From an uncultured Flavobacteriia bacterium (GTDB lineage: Bacteria > Bacteroidota > Bacteroidia > Flavobacteriales_D > Crocinitomicaceae): 6,131 nucleotides of DNA. Below, one piece after another: positions 1-6,131 of this stretch. Every line of letters starts with the position of its first letter. Positions within the stretch are counted from its first letter, which is position 1. Location: contig CAIYXD010000491.1 of assembly GCA_903930085.1 (NCBI GenBank), positions 1-6,131 of the forward strand, read 5' to 3'. The notes beneath the pieces were generated by a model. It saw only the letters and a list, made by a program, of their open reading frames with translations. It was not told the origin of the DNA and searched no databases. The translations under genes were made by a program, and so were the position numbers.

Positions 1-12
1 ATTAGTTTAAAA

Positions 13-38
13 AAAACGCCTTCCGAAGAAAGCGTTTT
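13..38 (-). terminator. Intrinsic (Rho-independent) terminator of pruA
   Basis: Read on the minus strand, the arms at 38-28 and 23-13 form an 11-bp stem (AAAACGC then TTTC, pairing with GAAG then GCGTTTT, with one T-G wobble). The loop is TTCG closed by a C-G pair, the very stable cUUCGg tetraloop. The 3' arm runs into eight consecutive T residues (positions 16-9). The hairpin lies about 34 bases beyond the pruA stop codon, so it should end the pruA transcript. On the plus strand only four T residues follow the stem, so it would be a weaker terminator for a convergent gene left of the window. Confidence 0.9.
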
Positions 39-71
39 AAAAATAGCTTTTATTATTTGAACGACTAGTAT

Positions 72-1700
72 TTATCCTAAAAATGGATATTTATAATCTG
101 TTGGTGGAACAAATGTTTCTTTAATTGTTCTAGCGGCAACCCAGCGCATTAAATTCATTGCTGCACCAGCTTTGTCATTTGTACCAGAACCTCTAGCTCC
201 GCCAAATGGCTGCTGTCCGACAACAGCGCCTGTTGGCTTATCGTTGATGTAAAAATTACCAGCAGCGTTTTCAAGACGTTTTGTTGCAAGATTTATGGCG
301 TAGCGATCATTTGAAATGATAGAACCCGTTAATGCATATTCCGAAGTTTCATCTAAAATAGCCAATGTTTCTTCAAATTTATTTTCGTCGTAAACATAGA
401 TAGTTAAAACAGGACCAAAGATTTCTTCCGACATCGTTCTGAATTTTGGATCAGTAGTAACAACCGCAGTTGGTTCGATGAAATATCCTTTAGATTTATC
501 GTAATTTCCACCGGTGATTATCTCCGCATCGTTGTGAGATTTGCAATAGTCAATGTAACCAGCAATTTTATCAAAAGCTCTCACATCAATTACCGCATTT
601 ATGAAGTTGGATGTGTCTTCTGGAGATCCCATCTTGAAAGAAGAAACTTGTTCAACAAATATGCGTTTTACTTCAGGCCAGATATTCGATGGAATATAAG
701 CTCTGGAAGCCGCAGAACATTTTTGTCCTTGAAATTCAAAAGCACCTCGCGACATTGCTGTTGCAACCTCTGCAGCATTGGCAGATTTATGAACCATGAT
801 AAAGTCTTTACCACCCGTTTCTCCAACAATTCTTGGGTAAGAGCGATAAGAATCAAGATTCAAGGCGATATTTTTCCATAGTTGTCTGAAAACATTTGTC
901 GATCCTGTAAAGTGAAGTCCAGCAAAATGCTTGTTTTTGAAAATAACTTCTCCAGCAACTTGTCCACTAACGGTAACCATATTTATTACGCCATCTGGAA
1001 CTCCCGCAGCTTTGAATAATTCCATGATTACTTGTGCTGAATATATTTGCGTTTCTGCTGGTTTCCAAACAACCACATTCCCCATCATTGCTGGAGCTGC
1101 GCATAAATTTGCTGCGATGGAAGTAAAGTTAAATGGCGTTAACGCAAATACAAATCCTTCCAACGGACGGTATTCCAGTCTGTTCCACATTCCAGGCAAC
1201 GATTCTGGTTGTTCTTTATAAATCTGCGTCATGTATTGCACGTTGAATCGGAAAAAATCTACCAATTCACACACGGCATCAATTTCTGTTTGAAAAACAT
1301 TTTTAGATTGCGCCAACATCGTTGCAGCGTTCATTTTATCTCGAAATGGTCCTGCCAAGAGATCCGCTGCTTTCAAAAAGATTGCCGCGCGATCTTCCCA
1401 AGGTAAATTAGCCCATGCTTCCTTTGCTGCAAGCGCTGCATCAATAGCTTGTTGCACATGCACAGCTTCTCCAACATTGTAGTGACCCAAAACTTTTTGG
1501 TGATCATGCGGAGCAGTTAAAGGCTTTTTAGAGGAAGTTCTCACTTCTTTTCCACCAATATACATTGGAACATCTATCTCGCTCTGGTTGTACATTTCAT
1601 GGTATTTTCGGAGCAAATTAGTGCGTTCAGTTGAATCCGGTGCATACGACCGTACAGGCTCATTTATAGCGATAGGAACTTGGAATATGGCATTTGACAT
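72..1700 (-). CDS. pruA: 1-pyrroline-5-carboxylate dehydrogenase (L-glutamate gamma-semialdehyde dehydrogenase)
   Basis: This cytosolic enzyme catalyses the second step of proline catabolism, oxidising L-glutamate gamma-semialdehyde (in equilibrium with 1-pyrroline-5-carboxylate) to glutamate with NAD+. The 542-residue protein is a complete aldehyde dehydrogenase of the stand-alone ~540-residue P5CDH type, with no proline dehydrogenase domain fused to it. Visible family motifs are TPFNFTS at 188-194, the nucleotide-binding FTGST at 264-268, the general-base glutamate E294 in VGETGGK, the nucleophile C328 in GQKCS, EEIFGP at 425-430 and PFGGARGSG at 498-506. All key catalytic residues are present, so it should be active. 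The ATG at 1700 is chosen because the MSNAIFQVP start fits the family and a good promoter lies just upstream. It is transcribed alone, divergently from the TPR gene, and ends at the terminator at 13-38. Family assignment is secure; regulation by proline is only inferred. Confidence 0.97.
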   Translation of the reverse strand: MSNAIFQVPIAINEPVRSYAPDSTERTNLLRKYHEMYNQSEIDVPMYIGGKEVRTSSKKPLTAPHDHQKVLGHYNVGEAVHVQQAIDAALAAKEAWANLPWEDRAAIFLKAADLLAGPFRDKMNAATMLAQSKNVFQTEIDAVCELVDFFRFNVQYMTQIYKEQPESLPGMWNRLEYRPLEGFVFALTPFNFTSIAANLCAAPAMMGNVVVWKPAETQIYSAQVIMELFKAAGVPDGVINMVTVSGQVAGEVIFKNKHFAGLHFTGSTNVFRQLWKNIALNLDSYRSYPRIVGETGGKDFIMVHKSANAAEVATAMSRGAFEFQGQKCSAASRAYIPSNIWPEVKRIFVEQVSSFKMGSPEDTSNFINAVIDVRAFDKIAGYIDYCKSHNDAEIITGGNYDKSKGYFIEPTAVVTTDPKFRTMSEEIFGPVLTIYVYDENKFEETLAILDETSEYALTGSIISNDRYAINLATKRLENAAGNFYINDKPTGAVVGQQPFGGARGSGTNDKAGAAMNLMRWVAARTIKETFVPPTDYKYPFLG

Positions 1701-1713
1701 AAGAAATATTTTT

Positions 1714-1745
1714 TTTGCAAAGTTAACGTTTGTTTGTTATCCTTG
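1714..1745 (+). promoter_or_regulatory. Probable Bacteroidota-type promoter of the TPR gene
   Basis: On the plus strand there is TTTG (1714-1717), a 20-base spacer, then TATCCTTG (1738-1745), one mismatch from TAnnTTTG. Predicted transcription start is near 1751, giving a leader of about 30 bases to the ATG at 1782. Its -33 and -7 elements abut or overlap the -7 and -33 elements of the pruA promoter, through two copies of the palindrome TTGCAA (1715-1720 and 1743-1748). Confidence 0.5.
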
Positions 1746-1748
1746 CAA
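1718..1748 (-). promoter_or_regulatory. Bacteroidota-type promoter of pruA
   Basis: On the minus strand there is TTG (1748-1746), a 20-base spacer, then TAACTTTG (1725-1718). This matches the Bacteroidota primary-sigma pattern TTG-N17-23-TAnnTTTG exactly. Transcription would begin near 1710, leaving a leader of only about 10 A/T-rich bases before the ATG at 1700 and no Shine-Dalgarno sequence. It occupies almost the same bases as the plus-strand promoter of the TPR gene. Confidence 0.7.
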
Positions 1749-1781
1749 TGAAGTTAATTACAATTAGCCATTTTCAATCGC

Positions 1782-3050
1782 ATGAAACAGAAAAATATTA
1801 AACTTACAATGTGTCTTCTACTTTTTGGATTTTTTAGTTTCGCTCAAGAGGGCGAATTTACTTCCAAATCGAACGCTCAAGCAAAAATTCAGGCAGCAGT
1901 TCAAATTTCGTTAGAAAATTGGAATCTATACATGCGAAATGATTTGGATTCCCTTAAATTGGATGGGCTGTATATTTACCGTCTTGGCGTAAAGGGAGGG
2001 AATCCTTTTGCAATAAACGTCGGCAAACGCTCTCTTGGTACTTATTTGATTCGCACTGGAAACCAGGAAAAAGGAATAGAGTACCTGAAGGCAGCAAATG
2101 TTTATTTCGCCAAAAAGGAGAATTATATTCTACAAACGGAAACCTTGAACGAAATTGGAAATGGTTATTTATACTTTTCAAAACCCCATGTTGCAGAAAA
2201 GTATTACTTGAAATCGCTTAAATGCGGAAAAAAATCGCCAGATCCAACCTCTGCTTTTTTAGCTGAAGTAAACTTGGCTCAAGCCTATATCGATATGGGC
2301 AACACCACAAAGGCTACAGCGATACTTAACCACTATAAAAACCAAGCAAAAAAAATGAAAAAGTTGGAATCTGTATCCAATGCTTATGCTTTACTTGGCG
2401 CTATTCAAAGTGGTAAAGGAAAATTTTCCCTTTCAAAAGAGTTGTTTAGAAAAAGTGCTTATTATGGATTTGCTTCGAATGCAATTGCGCAAATAGCGCA
2501 TGCCTATACGAATATGGCAATCGTTTATTTTCAGGAAGGAAACCAGAAAGAGGCATTAAATTATTTCAATAAATCTTTAGAAATCCGACTGAAAACAAAA
2601 AATGTCCGTTCCATTTCAGAGAGTTATTTTAACTTGGGTGAATACTATTCAGAAATTGGTGATTTTCAAACTGCAGCCCTATATTATGAAAAATGCAAAG
2701 CATATTGCGAAGAAAATAATCTGTTAAAAGAGGAAATGGAAGTGTTACTTTCTTTGATCAAGATAGATAAAATGGCTAATAAATTCGAAATAGCAGTTCA
2801 AAAAATGGAGGGATATATTACCCTGCAGAAAAAATATTATTCAGAAGTTTCTGAATTGAATACGAGGGATCGGGATATTATTGAAATAGTTGAATCTTTG
2901 GAGAGAGAAGAATACGATAAAAAAGAAGCACAAATACTAGCAGAAACTATTGCCGCTCAGAGATTTCAAAAATACGTGCTGTATACTATCTTCTCTCTGT
3001 GCGCGATTGCCTTGGTATTTTTAGCCTTCTATAGAAAAAAAATTATTTAA
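1782..3050 (+). CDS. Exported TPR protein with C-terminal membrane anchor, no output domain
   Basis: No specific gene name is recognised. The 422-residue protein begins with a signal peptide (KQKNIK, then a hydrophobic stretch at about 9-20, with likely cleavage after SFA at residue 21). About seven TPR-like helical repeats follow, roughly at 80-112, 119-152, 157-190, 197-230, 237-270, 277-310 and 317-350; the 237-270 and 277-310 units are the clearest (AYTNMAIVYFQEGN, SYFNLGEYYSEIGD). A charged, probably coiled-coil helix spans about 353-396, then one membrane segment at about 398-416, and the chain ends in YRKKII. Predicted topology is a periplasmic TPR domain with a six-residue cytoplasmic tail. 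The same order of parts forms the sensor half of many flavobacterial TPR histidine kinases and HTH regulators, but here the stop codon comes where the signalling domain would begin. It may be a stand-alone scaffold, a partner of another signalling protein, or a truncated sensor. It is divergent from pruA and convergent with apaG, so context gives no function. Confidence 0.85.
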   Translation: MKQKNIKLTMCLLLFGFFSFAQEGEFTSKSNAQAKIQAAVQISLENWNLYMRNDLDSLKLDGLYIYRLGVKGGNPFAINVGKRSLGTYLIRTGNQEKGIEYLKAANVYFAKKENYILQTETLNEIGNGYLYFSKPHVAEKYYLKSLKCGKKSPDPTSAFLAEVNLAQAYIDMGNTTKATAILNHYKNQAKKMKKLESVSNAYALLGAIQSGKGKFSLSKELFRKSAYYGFASNAIAQIAHAYTNMAIVYFQEGNQKEALNYFNKSLEIRLKTKNVRSISESYFNLGEYYSEIGDFQTAALYYEKCKAYCEENNLLKEEMEVLLSLIKIDKMANKFEIAVQKMEGYITLQKKYYSEVSELNTRDRDIIEIVESLEREEYDKKEAQILAETIAAQRFQKYVLYTIFSLCAIALVFLAFYRKKII

Positions 3051-3062
3051 GTTTCAACTTAA
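3035..3062 (-). terminator. Possible weak intrinsic terminator of apaG inside the TPR gene end
   Basis: A perfect 7-bp inverted repeat (TTAAGTT at 3047-3053, AACTTAA at 3056-3062, 2-base centre) covers both convergent stop codons. On the minus strand it is followed after a few bases by eight T residues (3042-3035), so it could end apaG transcripts. The stem is almost all A-T and its loop would have to open to four bases, so folding is weak. On the plus strand no T-run follows. Confidence 0.35.
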
Positions 3063-3445
3063 TTCAGTTTTGGCGGGTAGATTAGTTTGAATTTTGGAAT
3101 GAAAACTTGGAAAAATTCCCCATTGTTCAAGTTTTTAAATGTATAAAATCCCTTCATGTATCCAATCTCGGATTGTAATTCACAACCACTTGTATACGTG
3201 AAATTTTGACTTGGTTTTAAAAGTGGTTGCTCACCAACAACACCTTCACCACTGACAAAACTCGTATCGTTCAAGGAATCAAAGATGTACCAATCTCTTT
3301 TTAGCAATTGCACATCGAAATTATTATGGTTTTGAATAGTAATTCGGTAATTAAAAAAGTATACGTTTTCCGGGATTGAGGAAAAATCAGATCGGAAGTT
3401 CGTGTCAACGGTTATTTCTATTCCCTCGGTAATTGCTGTTTCCAT
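3059..3445 (-). CDS. apaG: ApaG family protein (DUF525 domain)
   Basis: This 128-residue protein matches the length and pattern of ApaG, a small single-domain beta-sandwich (fibronectin-III-like) protein. Recognisable parts are the strand YRITIQN at 33-39, VQLLKRDWYIFDS at 45-57, the conserved GEGVVGEQP loop at 66-74 (GxGxxG), FTYTSGC at 82-88 and MKGFYTF at 97-103. The family was named from an E. coli gene near apaH and has been linked genetically to Mg2+/Co2+ resistance; its biochemical role remains unclear, and no enzymatic residues can be named. The ATG at 3445 gives the usual short N-terminal extension before the first strand. The gene is single, convergent with the TPR gene (8 bp between stops) and divergent from nqrA. 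Family call is firm, function is not. Confidence 0.93.
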   Translation of the reverse strand: METAITEGIEITVDTNFRSDFSSIPENVYFFNYRITIQNHNNFDVQLLKRDWYIFDSLNDTSFVSGEGVVGEQPLLKPSQNFTYTSGCELQSEIGYMKGFYTFKNLNNGEFFQVFIPKFKLIYPPKLN

Positions 3446-3473
3446 GGTCGTTCGTTTGTCTGTTTACAGTTTC

Positions 3474-3505
3474 GAAAATTAAGCCATTATTTAAATAAAA
3501 ACAAA
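3474..3505 (-). promoter_or_regulatory. Candidate promoter of apaG
   Basis: On the minus strand there is TTTG (3505-3502), a 20-base spacer, then TAATTTTC (3481-3474), one base from the Bacteroidota TAnnTTTG element. Predicted start is near 3467, giving a leader of about 20 bases to the ATG at 3445. The region is AT-rich, so a chance match is possible. Confidence 0.45.
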
Positions 3506-3590
3506 TTACAAAGAAAAGAGTTTTACTCATCCATTAAATTTAACATTTAAACAAAATAATAATTAACTAAATTCAATACCAATATAAATT

Positions 3591-3609
3591 ATTTAGAATT
3601 GTTCTAAAT
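3591..3609. promoter_or_regulatory. Perfect dyad upstream of nqrA, possible operator (Fur/PerR-like)
   Basis: The sequence ATTTAGAATTGTTCTAAAT has two perfect 8-base arms around TTG. Its core TTAGAATTGTTCTAA differs at one position from the 7-1-7 pattern of PerR boxes (TTAnAATnATTnTAA). It lies about 90 bases upstream of the nqrA ATG. A three-base loop and A-T arms make it a poor RNA hairpin, so a protein-binding site is the more likely reading. The assignment to a regulator family is inference only. Confidence 0.35.
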
Positions 3610-3697
3610 TAAAAAAATCCTCATTAAATTATTATTAATTCCCCCCAAACGCTCGGAATTTTATAATTTTACCCCACTTATTAAAACGCTTTAAAAC

Positions 3698-5062
3698 ATG
3701 TCGAAGACAGTTAAGCTCAAGAAAGGCTTGGATATTAGATTATTAGGTGATGCGGAAAAGGTAACTGTTACCTTGCCATTGCCAACGACGATATCGTTGA
3801 AGCCATCCGATTTTCACGGAATGACGCCAAAAATGGTTGCCAAAGAAGGAAGTCATGTAAAAGCCGGCGAAGTAATTTTCTGCAACAAGTACAATGAACC
3901 TGTGAAAATCGTTTCACCACTTAGTGGAACTATTCAGGCGGTTGTGCGCGGCGAGAAACGCAAGATTATAGAAATCTTGATAGCTGTAGATGCAACGCAA
4001 GAGTTCTTGGAAACTCCAATGAAGGATATTACAACAATGTCTGGAGATGAGGTGAAGGAAACAATGCTCGCTGCAGGTTTGTGGCCATTTGTGAAACAGC
4101 GCCCATTGGATATTGTTGCGGTGCAAGATAACGCTCCAAAAGCAATTTTTATTTCTGCTTTTGATAGCGCTCCTTTAGCTGCAGATTTTAACTACTCCAT
4201 GCATGGACAAGATGCAGATTTCCAGGTCGGTTTGGACGCTTTGGCGAAACTTACCGCGGGAAAAGTGCACCTGACGTTGAACACAAAAACGGCAAACGAT
4301 GCAAAATTCGAGCACGCGAAAGGTGTTCAAATCAACAAAATTTCAGGAAAGCATCCAGCCGGTAATGTTGGACCGCAAATTCACCACATTGATCCAATCA
4401 ACAAAGGAGAATTTATCTGGACGGTGAATGCACAAGATGTTGCAATCATTGGAAGGTATTTTAATACCGGAAAGTTCGATGCGCATAAAACAATTGCACT
4501 TACTGGCTCTGAAGCAATTGCTCCAAAATACTACAAAACGATTATCGGAGCGAATATATCCGCGCTTTTAAAGGATGCAGTAAAAACAGAAGGAAAAGTT
4601 CGTGTGATCAGTGGAAACGCTTTAACTGGTGATAAAATTGATGCGGATGGCCATCTTGGTTTTTATGCAAATCAAGTAACGTTACTTCCAGAAGGAGACC
4701 AATACAAGTTCTTCTTAACCACAGGATGGCTAGGACTTGGGTTTGATAAATTCTCTAATTCAAGATTGTTTCCGACTTTTTTAACGCCAAAAAAGAAATT
4801 CAGATTGGATACCAATACAAATGGCGAAGAACGGGCATTTGTGGTAACTGGTGAATTGGAGAAAGTGTTCCCGTTTGATATTTTCCCAATGCAATTGGTT
4901 AAAGCTGCAATAACAGATGACATCGACGGAATGGAGAATCTCGGAATCTACGAAGTAGCGCCAGAAGATTTTGCATTGTGCGAGTATGTTTGTACAACAA
5001 AAATCAATATTCAAGATAAAATCCGTCAAGGCCTGGACTTGATAGGGGAAGAGTGCATGTAA
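3698..5062 (+). CDS. nqrA: Na+-translocating NADH:quinone oxidoreductase subunit A
   Basis: NqrA is the peripheral, cytoplasmic-side subunit of the six-subunit Na+-NQR complex, which oxidises NADH, reduces quinone and pumps Na+ outward; NqrA has been implicated in quinone binding. The protein is 454 residues, close to the usual ~450. It opens with MSKTVKLKKGLDI, as in Bacteroidota homologues, supporting the ATG at 3698. Typical family stretches are SPLSGTIQAVVRGEKRK (73-89, a biotinyl/lipoyl-like fold region), GLWPFVKQRPL (127-137), ISGKHPAGNVGPQIHHIDP (215-233), RVISGNALTG (302-311) and FPFDIFP (391-397). The C-terminus has the LCEYVC cysteine pair (C428, C432). No signal peptide or membrane segment is present, as expected. 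It is the first gene of the operon, followed after 19 bases by nqrB. Identification is secure. Confidence 0.97.
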   Translation: MSKTVKLKKGLDIRLLGDAEKVTVTLPLPTTISLKPSDFHGMTPKMVAKEGSHVKAGEVIFCNKYNEPVKIVSPLSGTIQAVVRGEKRKIIEILIAVDATQEFLETPMKDITTMSGDEVKETMLAAGLWPFVKQRPLDIVAVQDNAPKAIFISAFDSAPLAADFNYSMHGQDADFQVGLDALAKLTAGKVHLTLNTKTANDAKFEHAKGVQINKISGKHPAGNVGPQIHHIDPINKGEFIWTVNAQDVAIIGRYFNTGKFDAHKTIALTGSEAIAPKYYKTIIGANISALLKDAVKTEGKVRVISGNALTGDKIDADGHLGFYANQVTLLPEGDQYKFFLTTGWLGLGFDKFSNSRLFPTFLTPKKKFRLDTNTNGEERAFVVTGELEKVFPFDIFPMQLVKAAITDDIDGMENLGIYEVAPEDFALCEYVCTTKINIQDKIRQGLDLIGEECM

Positions 5063-5081
5063 TATTTAAAAATTCTTTACA

Positions 5082-6131
5082 GTGAAATTCTTAGAAAATA
5101 TTTTACATAAAATGGAACCAAATTTCGTCAAGGGAGGAAAACTTGAGAAATGGAACCCATTGTTTGAAACGCTTTCAACATTTGCGTTTTCGCCAAAAAC
5201 AGTTACGGTAAAAGGTGCACACATCCGAGATGGTGTAGACTTGAAACGTACCATGATGACCGTAATTATTGCGCTTATTCCATGTTTATTGTTTGGGATT
5301 TATAATACCGGACACTGGGCAATAGTTGCAGAACAAGGTAATCGCGATTTGATTTTTTGGGCGGATCAAAGCACAAAAATTTTATTAGGACTAAAAGTAG
5401 TTTTACCGCTAATCGTGGTTTCTTATGGTGTTGGTTTGTTAATTGAGTTTATTTTCGGAATGTTTAGAGGCCACTCTTTACACGAAGGTTTCTTGGTTTC
5501 TGGAATGTTGATTCCTCTTACAATGCCTGCAGATGTGCCGCTTTGGATGGTTGCGATTGCAACTGCTTTTGCTGTAATCATCGGAAAAGAAGTGTTTGGT
5601 GGAACAGGAATGAATATCGTGAATATTGCATTAACAGCGCGTGCTTTCTTATACTTTGCATACCCAACTTCCATGTCTGGAGACAAAGTTTGGATGGCAG
5701 GGAAAGAAGTGGATGGCGTTTCCGGTTCAACAGCTTTGGGAGATCTAGCCTCGTTTATGTCGGATAAGCCAGTTTTTGAAAATCTGGACGCATATACTTC
5801 GAGTTACTCTCTCTTTGATTCTGTGGTAGGTTCTATTCCGGGGTCTATTGGTGAAACATCGGTTATCGCATGTCTAATTGGAGCTGCGATTCTGATTTTT
5901 TCAGGAGTTGGTTCGCTGCGTATTATTTTATCTTTCTTCATAGGTGGGCTTGTAATGGGACTTTTATTGAATCTAATCGGTGGAAATCCATATTTGGAAC
6001 TTCCTGCTTATACCCATTTAGCAATTGGAGGTTTTGCATTTAGTGCTGTATTTATGGCAACGGATCCTGTAACGGCGGCGCAAACTGCAAAAGGGAAAAT
6101 CATTTATGGTTTCTTTGGAGGATTTATTGCA
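5082..6131 (+). CDS. nqrB: Na+-translocating NADH:quinone oxidoreductase subunit B (3' end outside window)
   Basis: NqrB is the large membrane subunit of Na+-NQR; it carries a covalently bound FMN and takes part in the Na+ path and quinone reduction. The reading frame is open from a GTG at 5082 to the window edge, 350 codons of an expected ~400-415. The GTG is preferred over the in-frame ATG at 5112 because the residues after it (KFLENILHKMEPNF) match the usual NqrB N-terminus. Conserved stretches are GAHIRDGVDLKRTM (45-58), GKEVFGGTGMNIVNIALTAR (168-187) and the flavinylation motif SGSTAL (214-219), where T217 is the predicted FMN-phosphoester threonine (codon 5730-5732). Hydrophobic segments near 57-76, 100-126, 137-168, 260-275, 279-299 and 312-327 are consistent with a polytopic protein. 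It sits 19 bases after nqrA, so co-transcription is likely. Attachment of FMN would need an ApbE flavin transferase encoded elsewhere. Confidence 0.96.
   Translation, partial: MKFLENILHKMEPNFVKGGKLEKWNPLFETLSTFAFSPKTVTVKGAHIRDGVDLKRTMMTVIIALIPCLLFGIYNTGHWAIVAEQGNRDLIFWADQSTKILLGLKVVLPLIVVSYGVGLLIEFIFGMFRGHSLHEGFLVSGMLIPLTMPADVPLWMVAIATAFAVIIGKEVFGGTGMNIVNIALTARAFLYFAYPTSMSGDKVWMAGKEVDGVSGSTALGDLASFMSDKPVFENLDAYTSSYSLFDSVVGSIPGSIGETSVIACLIGAAILIFSGVGSLRIILSFFIGGLVMGLLLNLIGGNPYLELPAYTHLAIGGFAFSAVFMATDPVTAAQTAKGKIIYGFFGGFIA

Larger units (their letters stand above)
3446..3697. other. AT-rich intergenic region between divergent apaG and nqrA
   Basis: These 252 bases hold no credible coding sequence. 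The left part carries the candidate apaG promoter. The right part is the long nqrA upstream region, which contains a perfect dyad at 3591-3609, an isolated run of six C at 3641-3646 and two copies of AAACGCT (3647-3653 and 3684-3690). No full match to the Bacteroidota promoter pattern was found for nqrA: TAATTTTA at 3664-3671 and TAGAATTG at 3594-3601 are one-mismatch -7 candidates but lack a convincing TTG upstream. Confidence 0.7.

Noticed and set aside
534..1406. Open frames on the plus strand opposite pruA (534-881, 931-1221, 1209-1406)
   Set aside because: They lie antisense within a well-conserved full-length pruA, their translations resemble no protein family, and no promoter or start context supports them.
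1748..1801. Short upstream frame (ATG at 1748, 17 codons) overlapping the start of the TPR gene
   Set aside because: Its ATG lies at or before the predicted transcription start near 1751, so it is probably not in the mRNA; the frame is too short to support on its own.
3035..3110. A frameshift at the A8 run hiding a kinase or HTH domain of the TPR protein
   Set aside because: Both alternative frames after the run reach a stop within about 16 codons and the following DNA encodes apaG on the other strand.
4672..5029. Minus-strand open frames within nqrA (also 3914-4126)
   Set aside because: They are antisense to conserved nqrA codons and their translations are low in recognisable structure; they are shadows of the real gene.
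5112..5114. In-frame ATG as the nqrB start
   Set aside because: Starting here would remove the KFLENILHK segment that fits the normal NqrB N-terminus and would leave 49 bases after nqrA instead of a compact 19-base gap.
5423..5767. Open frames overlapping nqrB (5423-5686 minus, 5066-5254 minus, 5543-5767 plus)
   Set aside because: The GTG-started nqrB frame covers this region with continuous family similarity, so these are by-products in other frames.

Overview
The window looks like ordinary chromosomal DNA of a Bacteroidota bacterium, most likely a member of the Flavobacteriales. Three things point there. The DNA is AT-rich. The start sites lack clear Shine-Dalgarno sequences, and two intergenic regions carry matches to the Bacteroidota promoter pattern (TTTG or TTG, a spacer of about 20 bases, then TAnnTTTG). 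The protein styles also fit: a long PruA of the 540-residue type, a periplasmic TPR protein whose signal peptide ends in SFA-Q, and NqrA/NqrB typical of the group. No mobile element, CRISPR array, rRNA or tRNA is visible.

Layout from left to right. A strong intrinsic terminator with a UUCG loop (13-38, minus strand) closes pruA (72-1700, minus), which encodes the 1-pyrroline-5-carboxylate dehydrogenase of proline catabolism. An 81-bp gap (1701-1781) separates pruA from a divergent gene (1782-3050, plus) for an exported TPR protein with one C-terminal membrane anchor. The two promoters in this gap appear to be superimposed on the same ~35 bp. The TPR gene converges with apaG (3059-3445, minus) with only 8 bp between their stop codons. 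A 252-bp AT-rich gap (3446-3697) then holds the apaG promoter and the leader of a Na+-translocating NADH:quinone oxidoreductase operon. That operon starts with nqrA (3698-5062) and nqrB (5082 to the window edge, 350 codons seen, C-terminus missing); nqrC-F presumably follow outside the window.

How the genes relate. PruA produces glutamate and NADH from proline-derived semialdehyde, and Na+-NQR oxidises NADH, reduces quinone and exports sodium, so both belong to core energy metabolism. They are separate transcription units and nothing in the sequence shows co-regulation. ApaG is a small beta-sandwich protein of uncertain role in this group. The TPR protein resembles the sensor half of flavobacterial TPR-type signalling proteins but stops right after its membrane segment.

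No clearly new system was found. The points most worth a second look are the superimposed divergent promoters, the TPR sensor without an output domain, and a perfect 8-bp dyad resembling a Fur/PerR-type box upstream of nqrA.
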